This document shows positions 16,978 to 25,612 of a stretch of 64,000 bases of DNA, piece by piece. This DNA is from Alkalihalobacillus sp. FSL W8-0930 (GTDB taxonomy: Bacteria > Bacillota > Bacilli > Bacillales > Bacillaceae_D). The notes beneath the pieces were generated by a model. That model was not told the DNA's origin, made no database searches, and was given only the letters and a program-made list of their open reading frames with translations. Numbering within the stretch: the stretch's first letter is position 1; each line of letters opens with the position of its first letter. The stretch is taken from the NCBI GenBank assembly GCA_037965595.1, contig CP150183.1, positions 1,178,001 to 1,242,000 of the forward strand. Direction: 5' to 3'. Position numbers and translations under genes: made by a program.

Positions 16978-18495
16978 TTAGAAAAACCCTTGTGCGTCCT
17001 CACTATAGCTAACGAGTAGGTTCTTCGTTTGTTGATAGTGTTCAAGCATCATCTTGTGATTCTCACGGCCAATACCAGATTGCTTGTATCCGCCGAAGGC
17101 TGCATGTGCCGGATAGACATGGTAGCAGTTTGTCCAGACTCGTCCAGCTTGAATTTCTCTACCAAACTTATAGGCAGTGTTAATGTTACGAGACCAAATC
17201 CCGGCACCAAGTCCATAAAGTGTATCGTTTGCAATGGCTAGCGCTTCGTCTTCATCACTAAAGGTGGTGACGGATAAAACAGGGCCAAAGATCTCTTCTT
17301 GGAAAATTCTCATCTCATTATTGCCCTTAAAAATAGTTGGTTCAACGTAGAAGCCTTTTTCCATACCGTCAACTTGGCGTGTACCGCCCCCGATAAGACA
17401 TTCGGCTCCTTCATTTTTCCCGATTTCAAGATAGGATGTTATTTTCTCGAGTTGCTCTTGAGAAGCTTGAGCCCCAATCATTGTGTTTGGGTCGAGTGGA
17501 TTTCCGGAAGTGATTTCCTTCACTCGCTTAAGAGCTCTTTCTATAAATTGATCATATATGGATTCATGTATGAGTGTTCGTGATGGGCATGTACATACTT
17601 CCCCTTGATTTAGTGCAAACATAACAAATCCTTCGATTGCTTTATCAAGGTAAGCATCATCTTGATCCATGACATCTTTAAAGAAGATGTTTGGAGATTT
17701 ACCACCAAGCTCTAAGGTGACTGGAATGAGGTTTTCTGATGCATATTGCATAATGAGACGTCCTGTAGTGGTTTCTCCAGTAAAAGCAATCTTAGCAATT
17801 CGCTTGTTAGAAGCGAGAGGTTTGCCTGCTTCTTCTCCAAAACCGTTTACAACGTTAACCACCCCGGCAGGAAGTAGATCTTCAATTAATTCCATTAACA
17901 CTAAGATGGAAGCTGGGGTTTGTTCCGCTGGTTTTAAGACGACGCAGTTTCCAGCAGCAAGCGCCGGTGCGAGCTTCCAAACAGCCATAAGAATAGGGAA
18001 ATTCCATGGAATAATTTGACCAACTACACCAAGAGGCTCATGAAAATGATAGGCGACCGTCTGCTCATCAATTTGGCTGAGAGACCCTTCTTGCGCACGA
18101 ATGACCCCGGCAAAATATCGGAAATGATCAACTGCTAGAGGAATATCTGCATTTAACGTTTCTCGTACCGCTTTCCCGTTGTCCCACGTTTCAGCAACGG
18201 CCAGTTTTTCAAGATTTTCTTCAATTCGGTCGGCGATCTTATTTAAGATAATCGCACGTTCAGTTGGAGTGGTTTTCCCCCAGCTTGACTTCGCTTCATG
18301 TGCGGCATCGAGTGCGAGCTCAATGTCTTCAGAAGTAGACCTTGCGATTTTGCAGAAGACTTCACCGTTCACCGGAGAGACATTGTCAAAATAGCGACCA
18401 TTCGCAGGGGCTGTCCACTTTCCGCCAATAAAATTGTCGTACTGTTCCTTAAATGTAACCACAGAGTCGGTCGTTCCAGGCTGTTTGTAAACCAT
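16978..18495 (-). CDS. Aldehyde dehydrogenase, AldB/ExaC-like
   Basis: NAD(P)-dependent oxidation of an aldehyde, probably acetaldehyde or a related short-chain aldehyde. 505 residues, and from memory very like E. coli AldB throughout: [45 protein letters not shown] (catalytic Glu), [11 protein letters not shown] (catalytic Cys near 298) and the end [15 protein letters not shown]. The ATG at 18495 has GGAGGG seven bases upstream; the frame extends seven codons further without a site. The upstream cre match over the -35 implies repression by CcpA on preferred sugars. Confidence 0.93.
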   Translation of the reverse strand: MVYKQPGTTDSVVTFKEQYDNFIGGKWTAPANGRYFDNVSPVNGEVFCKIARSTSEDIELALDAAHEAKSSWGKTTPTERAIILNKIADRIEENLEKLAVAETWDNGKAVRETLNADIPLAVDHFRYFAGVIRAQEGSLSQIDEQTVAYHFHEPLGVVGQIIPWNFPILMAVWKLAPALAAGNCVVLKPAEQTPASILVLMELIEDLLPAGVVNVVNGFGEEAGKPLASNKRIAKIAFTGETTTGRLIMQYASENLIPVTLELGGKSPNIFFKDVMDQDDAYLDKAIEGFVMFALNQGEVCTCPSRTLIHESIYDQFIERALKRVKEITSGNPLDPNTMIGAQASQEQLEKITSYLEIGKNEGAECLIGGGTRQVDGMEKGFYVEPTIFKGNNEMRIFQEEIFGPVLSVTTFSDEDEALAIANDTLYGLGAGIWSRNINTAYKFGREIQAGRVWTNCYHVYPAHAAFGGYKQSGIGRENHKMMLEHYQQTKNLLVSYSEDAQGFF

Positions 18496-18533
18496 AAGAA
18501 ATCCCTCCAACGTCATTTATTTGAACCACCTCC

Positions 18534-18562
18534 ATTGTATACCCTTTTAGAGAATTGTGTAA
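18534..18562 (-). promoter_or_regulatory. SigA promoter of the aldB-like gene
   Basis: On the minus strand TTACAC, a 17-base spacer and TACAAT, with the -10 about 40 bases before the start codon. Confidence 0.55.
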
Positions 18563-18571
18563 GCGCTTTAT
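18557..18571. promoter_or_regulatory. cre (CcpA) site overlapping the aldB-like -35
   Basis: GTGTAAGCGCTTTAT matches the catabolite-response pattern WTGNAANCGNWNNCW at all but two positions and overlaps the -35 element, a position expected to block transcription. Confidence 0.6.
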
Positions 18572-18620
18572 TTTGTTTAAGTAGGATTAATTTTTTGTAA
18601 AGAGATTTGGTGGGGGCGGT

Positions 18621-18960
18621 GGAATCGCCGTAGAGAAGACGGAATCGACGAAGATGGGACGGAATCGACGAAGAGGGGACGGAATCGACGAAGAGAGGAC
18701 GGAATCGGCGAAGAGAGCGAAGAATCGACGAAGAGAGGATGGAATCGACGAAGAGAGAACGGAATCGGCGAAGAGAGCGAAGAATCGACGAAGAGAGGAC
18801 GGAATCGACGAAGAGACGAAAGAATCGACGAAGAGAGCAAAGAATCGACGAAGAGAGGGCGGAATCAACAAAGAGAGCGAGAAATCAACGAAGAGAATGC
18901 GGAATCAACAAAGAGAGCGAAGAATCAACAAACAGAAGGCGGAATCAACGAAGAGCGAAG
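18621..18960. repeat. Tandem array of 17 units of 20 bp
   Basis: Seventeen units in exact 20-base register, consensus GGAATCGACGAAGAGAGGAC. Units change gradually from ATCGACGAAG at the left to ATCAACAAAG at the right, and a three-unit (60-bp) higher order is visible at 18701-18820. It lies between the divergent aldB-like and Zur-operon promoters. Frames through it encode only Arg/Glu-rich low complexity. A related array occurs at 55947-56106. Confidence 0.9.
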
Positions 18961-19024
18961 TACCAATAAAAAGAGCAGAGAATGATTTAAAGTTCACCAT
19001 TTAAAAGATAGATTCAAATATAAA

Positions 19025-19039
19025 TCGTAACAATTACGC
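19025..19039. promoter_or_regulatory. Zur box 1
   Basis: TCGTAACAATTACGC matches the Bacillus Zur palindrome (TCGTAATNATTACGA) with two differences and ends at the -35 of the operon promoter. Confidence 0.7.
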
Positions 19040-19068
19040 TTTACATTCAGATAAACCGGGTGTATAAT
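19040..19068 (+). promoter_or_regulatory. SigA promoter of the Zur operon
   Basis: TTTACA, a 17-base spacer and TATAAT, framed by the two Zur boxes. Confidence 0.75.
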
Positions 19069-19083
19069 TCGTAATTGTTACGA
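19069..19083. promoter_or_regulatory. Zur box 2
   Basis: TCGTAATTGTTACGA is a near-perfect Zur palindrome that starts directly after the -10 and covers the transcription start, so bound Zur should block initiation. Confidence 0.8.
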
Positions 19084-19110
19084 TTTGAGTTCGTGAGAGG
19101 GGGAATGCTT

Positions 19111-20310
19111 ATGTCAACAATACCTGTTACTGTGTTGAGTGGTTATTTAGGTGCTGGGAAGACAACGTTGATGAACCATGTGTTATCGAATAGAGAGGGA
19201 CTTCGGGTTGCAGTGATTGTAAATGACATGAGTGAGATCAATGTGGACGCTGATTTGATTGAACAGGGTGGCTTTAACCGTACGGAAGAGAAGCTGGTTG
19301 AGATGTCAAATGGCTGCATTTGCTGCACGTTAAGAGAGGATTTGTTAATTGAGGTTGAGCGATTAGCGAAGCAGGGAAACATTGATCATATTTTAATTGA
19401 GTCAACTGGAATTTCAGAGCCGGTGCCTGTTGCACAAACGTTCTCTTATATTGATGAGGAGACGGGCATTAACCTTGGGGAGTATTGCCATCTAGATACG
19501 ATGGTGACTGTTGTGGATGCAAATCGGTTTTGGCACGATTTTCATTCGGGCGAGTCCTTGCTTGATCGCAAACAAGCGATAAGTGAAGCTGATGATCGAG
19601 ATATTGTTGATTTACTTATCGATCAAATTGAGTTCTGTGATGTCCTTATTCTTAACAAAACAGACATGCTTGAGAAGAAGCAATTGAACCTCTTAAAAGG
19701 AGTACTAAAAAAGCTTCAACCCGAAGCCCGTTTGATAGAGACGAATTACGGTGTGGTTGATCCGAAACAGATTTTAAACACAGGTCTGTTTTCCTTTGAA
19801 TCTGCGAGCACTGAGGTTGGTTGGATCAAGGAGCTTGAGGCAGAAGAGCATACACCTGAAACAGAGGAGTATGGAATTGGTTCGTTTGTGTATAAGCGTC
19901 GACGCCCATTTCATTCTGAACGATTTGAAGCATGGTCTGATTATTTTCCTAAAGAAGTAATTCGTGCAAAAGGAACGGTGTGGTGCGCGACTCGGAATGA
20001 TCTTGCACTTATGCTTTCACAAGCTGGCCCGCAAGCAACACTTGAGCCTGTTGCCTACTGGGTGGCTTCCTTACCTAAGGCTGAACAGGTCTACTATAAA
20101 CAGATGAATCCAGATACTCTTTCTGATTGGGACGACATATGGGGAGACCGGAAAACAGAGGTTGTCTTTATTGGGATTGAGCTAGATAAAGAACAGATCA
20201 CTAACGAATTGGATGCTTGTCTTTTAACAGATGAAGAAATGAAGCAGGATTGGAGTCAATTTGTTGATCCCTATCCGTGGCACGTATCAAGAGCTGAACA
20301 AACCACTTAA
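19111..20310 (+). CDS. zagA: COG0523 zinc metallochaperone GTPase (ZagA/YciC type)
   Basis: 399 residues. G3E P-loop GTPase with Walker A GAGKTT (near 12-20), the metal-binding CICC motif in [12 protein letters not shown] (near 70), the base-recognition NKTD near 194 and a C-terminal CobW_C domain. B. subtilis ZagA (YciC) delivers zinc to folate-synthesis enzymes under zinc starvation. The ATG at 19111 has AGGGGG seven bases upstream; ATG 19105 is too close to it. Two Zur boxes flank its promoter and the next gene is a zinc-independent S14, so a zinc-specific role is well supported. Confidence 0.93.
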   Translation: MSTIPVTVLSGYLGAGKTTLMNHVLSNREGLRVAVIVNDMSEINVDADLIEQGGFNRTEEKLVEMSNGCICCTLREDLLIEVERLAKQGNIDHILIESTGISEPVPVAQTFSYIDEETGINLGEYCHLDTMVTVVDANRFWHDFHSGESLLDRKQAISEADDRDIVDLLIDQIEFCDVLILNKTDMLEKKQLNLLKGVLKKLQPEARLIETNYGVVDPKQILNTGLFSFESASTEVGWIKELEAEEHTPETEEYGIGSFVYKRRRPFHSERFEAWSDYFPKEVIRAKGTVWCATRNDLALMLSQAGPQATLEPVAYWVASLPKAEQVYYKQMNPDTLSDWDDIWGDRKTEVVFIGIELDKEQITNELDACLLTDEEMKQDWSQFVDPYPWHVSRAEQTT

Positions 20311-20326
20311 AATTGGAGGAAATAAC

Positions 20327-20596
20327 ATGGCTAAAAAGTCTAAAATCGCAAAAGAACGGAAAAGACAGGAGCTTGTCGCAAAATATGCAGAGCTTCGTAA
20401 AGAGTTAAAGGCAAAAGGTGATTATGCGGCATTAAGAAAGCTACCACGTGATTCGGCGCCGACAAGATTAACAACTCGCTGCGAAGTAACAGGGCGCCCG
20501 CGTGGAGTGATTCGCAAGTTTAAATTATCGCGAATCAAGTTCCGTGAAATGGCTCATCAAGGTCAAATTCCTGGCGTGAAAAAAGCGAGCTGGTAG
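20327..20596 (+). CDS. rpsN: Alternative, zinc-independent ribosomal protein S14
   Basis: 89 residues, the long C- form of S14: no CxxC zinc ribbon, with the family core [28 protein letters not shown] and the end PGVKKASW. It replaces the zinc-containing S14 in the 30S subunit when zinc is scarce, as YhzA/RpsN2 does in B. subtilis. TTGGAGGA precedes the ATG; the gene follows zagA by 16 bases and is surely cotranscribed under Zur. Confidence 0.95.
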   Translation: MAKKSKIAKERKRQELVAKYAELRKELKAKGDYAALRKLPRDSAPTRLTTRCEVTGRPRGVIRKFKLSRIKFREMAHQGQIPGVKKASW

Positions 20597-20625
20597 AAGA
20601 GGGTTATCCTTCTTCTATTTTTTTT
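20594..20625 (+). terminator. Terminator of the Zur operon
   Basis: TAGAAGAGGG pairs with CCTTCTTCTA (one G-U) around TTAT, followed by eight T residues. It starts within the rpsN stop codon. Confidence 0.75.
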
Positions 20626-20627
20626 AT

Positions 20628-20654
20628 GTTTAACGTAGACTTTAATGTGGGTAC
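20628..20654 (+). promoter_or_regulatory. SigB-type promoter of the SDR gene
   Basis: GTTTAA (20628-20633), a 15-base spacer and GGGTAC (20649-20654) match the general-stress SigB pattern (GTTTAA, 12-15 bases, GGGTAT) with one mismatch, 37 bases before the ATG. Confidence 0.6.
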
Positions 20655-20691
20655 CCAATAACTAGAGTTAAATTATTGGAGGCCAGTAACG

Positions 20692-21561
20692 ATGAATATA
20701 AACGAACAATTAACAAATGGAATCCCGAAGCAGAAACAAGAGAAACAGCCAGGTAATGAGCATGAGATGAATCCACTTCCGATCTATGAATATGAAGACT
20801 ATCAGGGATCAGGTAAGTTAAAGGATAAAGTCGCTCTTATTACTGGAGGGGACTCAGGTATTGGACGTGCTGTTGCGGTTGGTTATGCGAAGGAAGGTGC
20901 TCATGTAGCCATCGTATACTTAGATGAACATGAGGACGCGGAAGCAACAAAGCAACGAGTCGAGCAAGAAGGAGTTAAGTGCATTACCATTTCTGGGGAT
21001 GTAGCAGACGAAACATTCTGTATTGAATCTGTACAACGTACGGTTAATGAGCTAGGTGGTTTAGATATTCTTGTAAATAACGCAGCTGAGCAACATCCTG
21101 TGAATAGCTTAAAGGAGCTTTCTGCTGAGCAGCTTCAACGCACATTTGCAACAAACTTCTATTCATATGTGTATTTTACAAAAGCAGCACTTGATTATCT
21201 AAAACCAGGAAGCTCGATTATTAATACGTCTTCTATTAACCCGTACCGTGGAAATCCACAGTTAATTGATTACACGAGTACAAAAGGGGCGATTAACGCG
21301 TTTACCCGTTCCATGTCGCAATCACTAGTAAAAGAGAACATTCGTGTAAATGGCGTAGCACCAGGTCCCATTTGGACACCGCTCATTCCAGCATCCTTTG
21401 AGGAAGATGTGGTAGCTGAATTTGGTCAAAGCAATCCAATGGGTCGTCCGGGGCAACCGGTTGAGCATGTTGGTGCGTATGTTCTTCTTGCTTCTCACGA
21501 GTCTTCGTATATGACTGGACAAACCATTCATATCAATGGTGGAGATTTTGTCAATACGTAA
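20692..21561 (+). CDS. Short-chain dehydrogenase, general stress type
   Basis: 289 residues. Rossmann nucleotide motif TGGDSGIGRA (near 50-59), NNAA, catalytic Ser in INTSSI and YTSTKGA with the Tyr/Lys pair. An N-terminal extension of about 40 residues (EYEDYQGSGKLKDK) is characteristic of the YdaD/YhdF/YhxC (GSP39) group, several of which are SigB-controlled in B. subtilis; a SigB-type promoter is present here. Substrate unknown. TTGGAGG precedes the ATG. A bidirectional terminator follows. Confidence 0.9.
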   Translation: MNINEQLTNGIPKQKQEKQPGNEHEMNPLPIYEYEDYQGSGKLKDKVALITGGDSGIGRAVAVGYAKEGAHVAIVYLDEHEDAEATKQRVEQEGVKCITISGDVADETFCIESVQRTVNELGGLDILVNNAAEQHPVNSLKELSAEQLQRTFATNFYSYVYFTKAALDYLKPGSSIINTSSINPYRGNPQLIDYTSTKGAINAFTRSMSQSLVKENIRVNGVAPGPIWTPLIPASFEEDVVAEFGQSNPMGRPGQPVEHVGAYVLLASHESSYMTGQTIHINGGDFVNT

Positions 21562-21577
21562 ACTTTCTTGTATATAG

Positions 21578-21609
21578 AAAAACAGGATGCATCTTGCATC
21601 CTGTTTTTT
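21578..21609. terminator. Bidirectional terminator after the SDR gene
   Basis: AAACAGGATGC pairs with GCATCCTGTTT with A and T runs outside, between two convergent genes. Confidence 0.85.
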
Positions 21610-21614
21610 TATTC

Positions 21615-22817
21615 TTATTTCTTAAGCTTTGGTAGCTGCAAATACGTGCCAGCACGCCAGAGCCATTCAAGTGGACCCATTCTAAAGTAAGTTAACCAAA
21701 CCTTACTTAAAATAAGCTGAAGCACAAAGACGGCTATAGCAATAAGCGCACCTACAAATACACCCACAGAGTTAAATAATCCAAATCCATAATTATAGAA
21801 AATAGTCGTCATAATAAGTGATTGGAATAAATAATTGGTAAAAGCCATACGACCTGCGTAAGAGAGAGGCTGAAGTACCTTTCTTCCTCTATCGGTTGTA
21901 GCAGCTAATACAAAAGCAGAGATAAAGAACATGGTAAGGAAAGGACCACCTATAAAGGTTTGGAGAGCATCAAGTTGATTGCTATCTTTGTTAAACGCAA
22001 CAGGCGTCTTTGCTAACAATCCAACCCCAAGGCCGATCCACATCATGATTTTCCATTTCCCCTTGTGATTATGTGGATCTGATATCCAGCCTTTTCTCAT
22101 CACATAAGATCCGAGCAGGAATAACCCTAGCACCGCAAATATCGAATTAATAGTCATGAAAATGTTTCCGAAGACGCCAAACCCAAATGGATCTGCCGTT
22201 TGCCTGAATTCAACCGTATCGCCGTACGTACCTTCAGATAAAACAGATATTTCATCTTTATTAAACTGATATGTTGGGTCTGTTTCTTGTGACATTCCTT
22301 GTTCTGCAAATTCATAAAAAGATTCAGGTACTGCAGCACATGAGCCCATAAGTCCGACGAGGATCAAACCTGTAATGACAAGCCCTCTTGCAGGCATCAT
22401 CAAAAAGAAAAATAAGAGAACAGAGGTCAAAGCATATGCAAATAGAATATCCCCATTCCAAAGATAAATTCCATGCAAATAACCGACGATTCCTAAGATA
22501 AGTGTGCGACGCCAGAAGACTGCATTAAAGCTTTGACCCCTATCAAGAAATCGTTGCTTCTGTAATGCCATACCATATCCAAATAAAAATGAGAATAATG
22601 GATAAAAGCTCGCTTGAACGAAGATTAAAATGGCGCTCTCAGCAAAACGATCTATGCCTCCATTAGAATATTGGTTAAAAAGACTAGTTTCATAAAATAA
22701 CCCGTATTGAAAATGAAAACTATTAGCCAAAATAATCCCAAGTAAAGCAAACCCTCGTAGCATATCGAGCGTGATGATCCGATCCCCTTCCAAGGTCGGG
22801 TTGGAACGTTGGTTCAT
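21615..22817 (-). CDS. DUF418 / YeiB-like membrane protein
   Basis: 400 residues with about ten membrane helices. N-terminal LDMLRGFALLGIILAN is the acyltransferase-like entry motif of this family, and the C-terminal block has the DUF418 pattern AGRMAFTNYLFQSLI and the end YFRMGPLEWLWRAGTY. Function is not established; relatives include B. subtilis YxaH/YrkO. AAAGGAG sits seven bases before the ATG. Confidence 0.85.
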   Translation of the reverse strand: MNQRSNPTLEGDRIITLDMLRGFALLGIILANSFHFQYGLFYETSLFNQYSNGGIDRFAESAILIFVQASFYPLFSFLFGYGMALQKQRFLDRGQSFNAVFWRRTLILGIVGYLHGIYLWNGDILFAYALTSVLLFFFLMMPARGLVITGLILVGLMGSCAAVPESFYEFAEQGMSQETDPTYQFNKDEISVLSEGTYGDTVEFRQTADPFGFGVFGNIFMTINSIFAVLGLFLLGSYVMRKGWISDPHNHKGKWKIMMWIGLGVGLLAKTPVAFNKDSNQLDALQTFIGGPFLTMFFISAFVLAATTDRGRKVLQPLSYAGRMAFTNYLFQSLIMTTIFYNYGFGLFNSVGVFVGALIAIAVFVLQLILSKVWLTYFRMGPLEWLWRAGTYLQLPKLKK

Positions 22818-22996
22818 TTTTTCAACTCCTTTTTTCTATGTATAAATAAAGTGCTCACGGTTTCGATCTTCACTTTGGCATGATAAAGTAGAAGGTAGAA
22901 ACCACCAAATACAAGTTTACACCAAAATCATCCAAATGTGTGATGATGTTCTACAAGATAAAGAGTTTGAATATTTCATGAAAGAGGATGATTAGG

Positions 22997-23740
22997 ATGA
23001 CAAACCAAGTGATTCAAACAATGGGCGCTCACCGCTCGATTCGAAAATTTACAAGTCAAGATGTAAGCACGGAACAAGTAGAGATGCTTACAGATACAGC
23101 CAGATGGGCACCAAGCTCGCACCATGTTCAAGCGTACAGTATGATTGTTATTCGCAATCAAGAGAAAAAAGACACACTAAAAACATTAACTGGAGGACAG
23201 CAATGGGTTGCAGATTGTCCTGTTTTTCTAGTGATATGTGCGGACTATCATCGTATTGGGGAAGCGACTAAGCGTCATGATCAGTCTCTAGAAATTGGAG
23301 GAGCAGAGCAATTACTTGTTGGTGCAGTCGATGCAGCGCTTGTTGCTCAAAATCTTTTAACAGCAGCAGAATCAATTGGGTTAGGTGGAGTCATGATTGG
23401 TGGCATTCGTAACAATCCAGTTGAAGTTGCCTCCTTATTAAAGCTACCAAAAGCCACGTTCCCAGTTATGGGTCTATGCTTAGGATATCCGGACCAAGAG
23501 ATCGAGCAGAAACCTAGATTACCAAAACAAGCATCTGTATTTAATGAACAGTATGAAGAGGAAGTCGTTGATCAGGCTTTAACGGATTACAATGAAACGA
23601 TGCATACGTACTATGGCTCAAGAGGGACAAATACCAAACAACAGACGTGGTCTGAACAAATGGCAAACTATATGGGGAAGCCGAATCGTCCTCACATGAA
23701 TGGATTTTTAAAGAAACAAGGTTTTTTAACAGACTTATAA
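22997..23740 (+). CDS. NfrA-type NAD(P)H flavin oxidoreductase
   Basis: 247 residues, matching the roughly 250-residue FMN enzymes NfrA1/NfrA2 of B. subtilis. Motifs: HRSIRKFTSQ, ARWAPSSHHVQAYSMIV, GLGGVMIGGIRNNP and PVMGLCLGYP (FMN and dimer contacts). It would reduce nitroaromatics, quinones or free flavin. The ATG at 22997 has AAAGAGG nine bases upstream; the ATG at 22988 touches it. Confidence 0.88.
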   Translation: MTNQVIQTMGAHRSIRKFTSQDVSTEQVEMLTDTARWAPSSHHVQAYSMIVIRNQEKKDTLKTLTGGQQWVADCPVFLVICADYHRIGEATKRHDQSLEIGGAEQLLVGAVDAALVAQNLLTAAESIGLGGVMIGGIRNNPVEVASLLKLPKATFPVMGLCLGYPDQEIEQKPRLPKQASVFNEQYEEEVVDQALTDYNETMHTYYGSRGTNTKQQTWSEQMANYMGKPNRPHMNGFLKKQGFLTDL

Positions 23741-23782
23741 AAAAAAGCGAAATTTAAGGGGATAGGGGAATCTGTACATACG

Positions 23783-24943
23783 ATGAAAAGTGATGCACTT
23801 AAACGTTTACCAGATCAATTTTTTGCTGAGTTAGTAAGAAAGACAATGGAAGTGAAACAAAATCATGATGATGTGATTAATCTGGGACAAGGGAATCCGG
23901 ACCAACCGACGCCCACTCACATTGTTGAGAAATTGAAGGAAGCCGCATCAAATCCTCTTTATCACAAGTATGCGCCATTTTCAGGATTTCCTTTCTTGAA
24001 GGAAGCAGTCGCTAATTATTACATGCGTGAATGCAATGTTGAAATCGATCCTGAGACAGAGGTGGCGATTTTGTCCGGGACAAAAACAGGACTTGTTGAA
24101 GTGAGTCAATGCCTGTTGAATCCGGGAGATTCAGCACTTGTCCCAGATCCAGGTTACCCAGATTATTGGTCAGGCATCGCGCTCGCTGGAGCAGAAATGG
24201 TAGGAATGCCGCTCTTGCCTGAAAACAACTTTTTGCCTGACTTCACGGAAATCCCGGAGGAAGTCTTAACGAATGCAAAGCTTATGTTTTTAAACTATCC
24301 AAACAACCCGACTGGTGCTATAGCAAACGGTGAATTTTTTGAAGAAGTAGTGAAGCTTGGACGGGAATATGGCACGCACATTGTTCATGATTATGCGTAT
24401 GGCGCCATTGGCTTTGATGGCGAACGTCCACTAAGCTTTCTTGAAACACCTGGAGCAAAAGATGTTGGAATTGAGATGATGACTCTCTCTAAAACGTACA
24501 ATATGGCAGGTTGGAGAGTTGGATTTGCAGTCGGAAACAAAGAGATCATTAAAGCGATTAACTTAATTCAAGATCATTACTATTGCAGTTTGTTTGGAGG
24601 CATCCAGGAAGCCGCAGCTCATGCACTAACGGCGGATCAGACATGCGTCAGTGAGTTAGTCAAAACGTATGAGTCAAGGCGTAATGTGTTAGTGGAGGAA
24701 GCGTCTCGCATTGGATGGAAGGGGCAGGCACCCGCTGGTTCATTTTTTGCATGGTTTCCTGTTCCAGAGGGCTATTCGTCTGAAGCCTTCGCTGATCTTC
24801 TTTTATATGAAGCAAGGGTTGTTGTGGCACCTGGAAATGGGTTTGGTGAACATGGGGAAGGCTTTGTTAGGCTCGGCTTGTTATGTGGAGAGGATGAGCT
24901 TAGAGAAGCCATTCAACGGATTGAAAAGCTTAATGTTTTCTAA
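23783..24943 (+). CDS. Class I/II aminotransferase, MtnE-like
   Basis: 386 residues, PLP fold type I. NLGQGNPDQPTP near the start, NYPNNPTGA, HDYAYGAIGFDG and the Schiff-base lysine in LSKTYNMAGWRVGF. From memory it is close to B. subtilis MtnE (YkrV), which transaminates ketomethylthiobutyrate in methionine salvage, but no other mtn gene is nearby, so the substrate is open. The binding site GGGGAA lies about 12 bases before the ATG, rather far. A FAH hydrolase gene follows by 21 bases and is probably in the same operon. Confidence 0.85.
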   Translation: MKSDALKRLPDQFFAELVRKTMEVKQNHDDVINLGQGNPDQPTPTHIVEKLKEAASNPLYHKYAPFSGFPFLKEAVANYYMRECNVEIDPETEVAILSGTKTGLVEVSQCLLNPGDSALVPDPGYPDYWSGIALAGAEMVGMPLLPENNFLPDFTEIPEEVLTNAKLMFLNYPNNPTGAIANGEFFEEVVKLGREYGTHIVHDYAYGAIGFDGERPLSFLETPGAKDVGIEMMTLSKTYNMAGWRVGFAVGNKEIIKAINLIQDHYYCSLFGGIQEAAAHALTADQTCVSELVKTYESRRNVLVEEASRIGWKGQAPAGSFFAWFPVPEGYSSEAFADLLLYEARVVVAPGNGFGEHGEGFVRLGLLCGEDELREAIQRIEKLNVF

Positions 24944-24964
24944 AATCGACTAAAGGGAGAGAGA

Positions 24965-25600
24965 ATGATGACGTTACAAGATGTGCAGAATATTTTTTGT
25001 GTGGGGCGTAATTATGCAGAGCATGCCAAGGAGTTAGGGAATGAAGTACCAGATACACCACTCCTATTTACAAAACCATCCAATGCTCTTGCTACAGCAG
25101 ATGGGCAGACATTAAGCTACCCAAGTGATCAAGGAGAAATTCATCACGAATTAGAAATTGTTCTAAAGATAGGGAAGACAACCGATTCATATTCAGTGAA
25201 TGATCGAGTCATTGAAATGGCCTTAGGAATCGATCTGACGCTGCGCGACCTTCAATCAAAATTAAAGAAAAAGGGGCATCCGTGGGAGCGAGCAAAGGGA
25301 TTCCGTAATTCGGCTATCCTGACGCCATTTTGGTCGTTTTCATCTGTTGAAGACATAGAGCACACGACCTTCACTCTTAAAAAAAATGGTGAAACGGTTC
25401 AGTACGGAAATAGCACGCAAATGCTGTTTAATTTTCAACAGCTAGTAGAAGAGTGTGAGCAGGCTTTTGGTTTATATGAGGGAGATATTATTTTCACGGG
25501 TACTCCAGAGGGCGTTGGTCCGATTTCAGAGGGCGATCATTTCACTCTATTCTGGGGCGAAGAGGAAAAAGGTAGCTTTACCGTAGCATTTAATAAGTAG
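24965..25600 (+). CDS. Fumarylacetoacetate hydrolase family protein
   Basis: 211 residues. FCVGRNYAEHAKELGNEVP at the N-terminus, the metal ligands E-x-E in HHELEIVLKIG, and IFTGTPEGVGPI at the C-terminus are the FAH signature. Family members hydrolyse or decarboxylate 2-oxo acids with Mg2+ or Mn2+. GGGAGAGAG precedes two adjacent ATGs (24965 and 24968). It is likely cotranscribed with the MtnE-like gene and the GDPD gene 12 bases downstream. Confidence 0.88.
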   Translation: MMTLQDVQNIFCVGRNYAEHAKELGNEVPDTPLLFTKPSNALATADGQTLSYPSDQGEIHHELEIVLKIGKTTDSYSVNDRVIEMALGIDLTLRDLQSKLKKKGHPWERAKGFRNSAILTPFWSFSSVEDIEHTTFTLKKNGETVQYGNSTQMLFNFQQLVEECEQAFGLYEGDIIFTGTPEGVGPISEGDHFTLFWGEEEKGSFTVAFNK

Positions 25601-25612
25601 GAGGTACCATAT

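Noticed and set aside
18621-18960. Array as a CRISPR
   Set aside because: Units are contiguous 20-mers without unique spacers, and no cas genes are present.
18577-19004. Several overlapping open frames on both strands through the 20-bp array
   Set aside because: They translate the tandem repeat into Arg/Glu or Ser/Pro/Phe low complexity with 20-residue periodicity, and have no ribosome binding sites.
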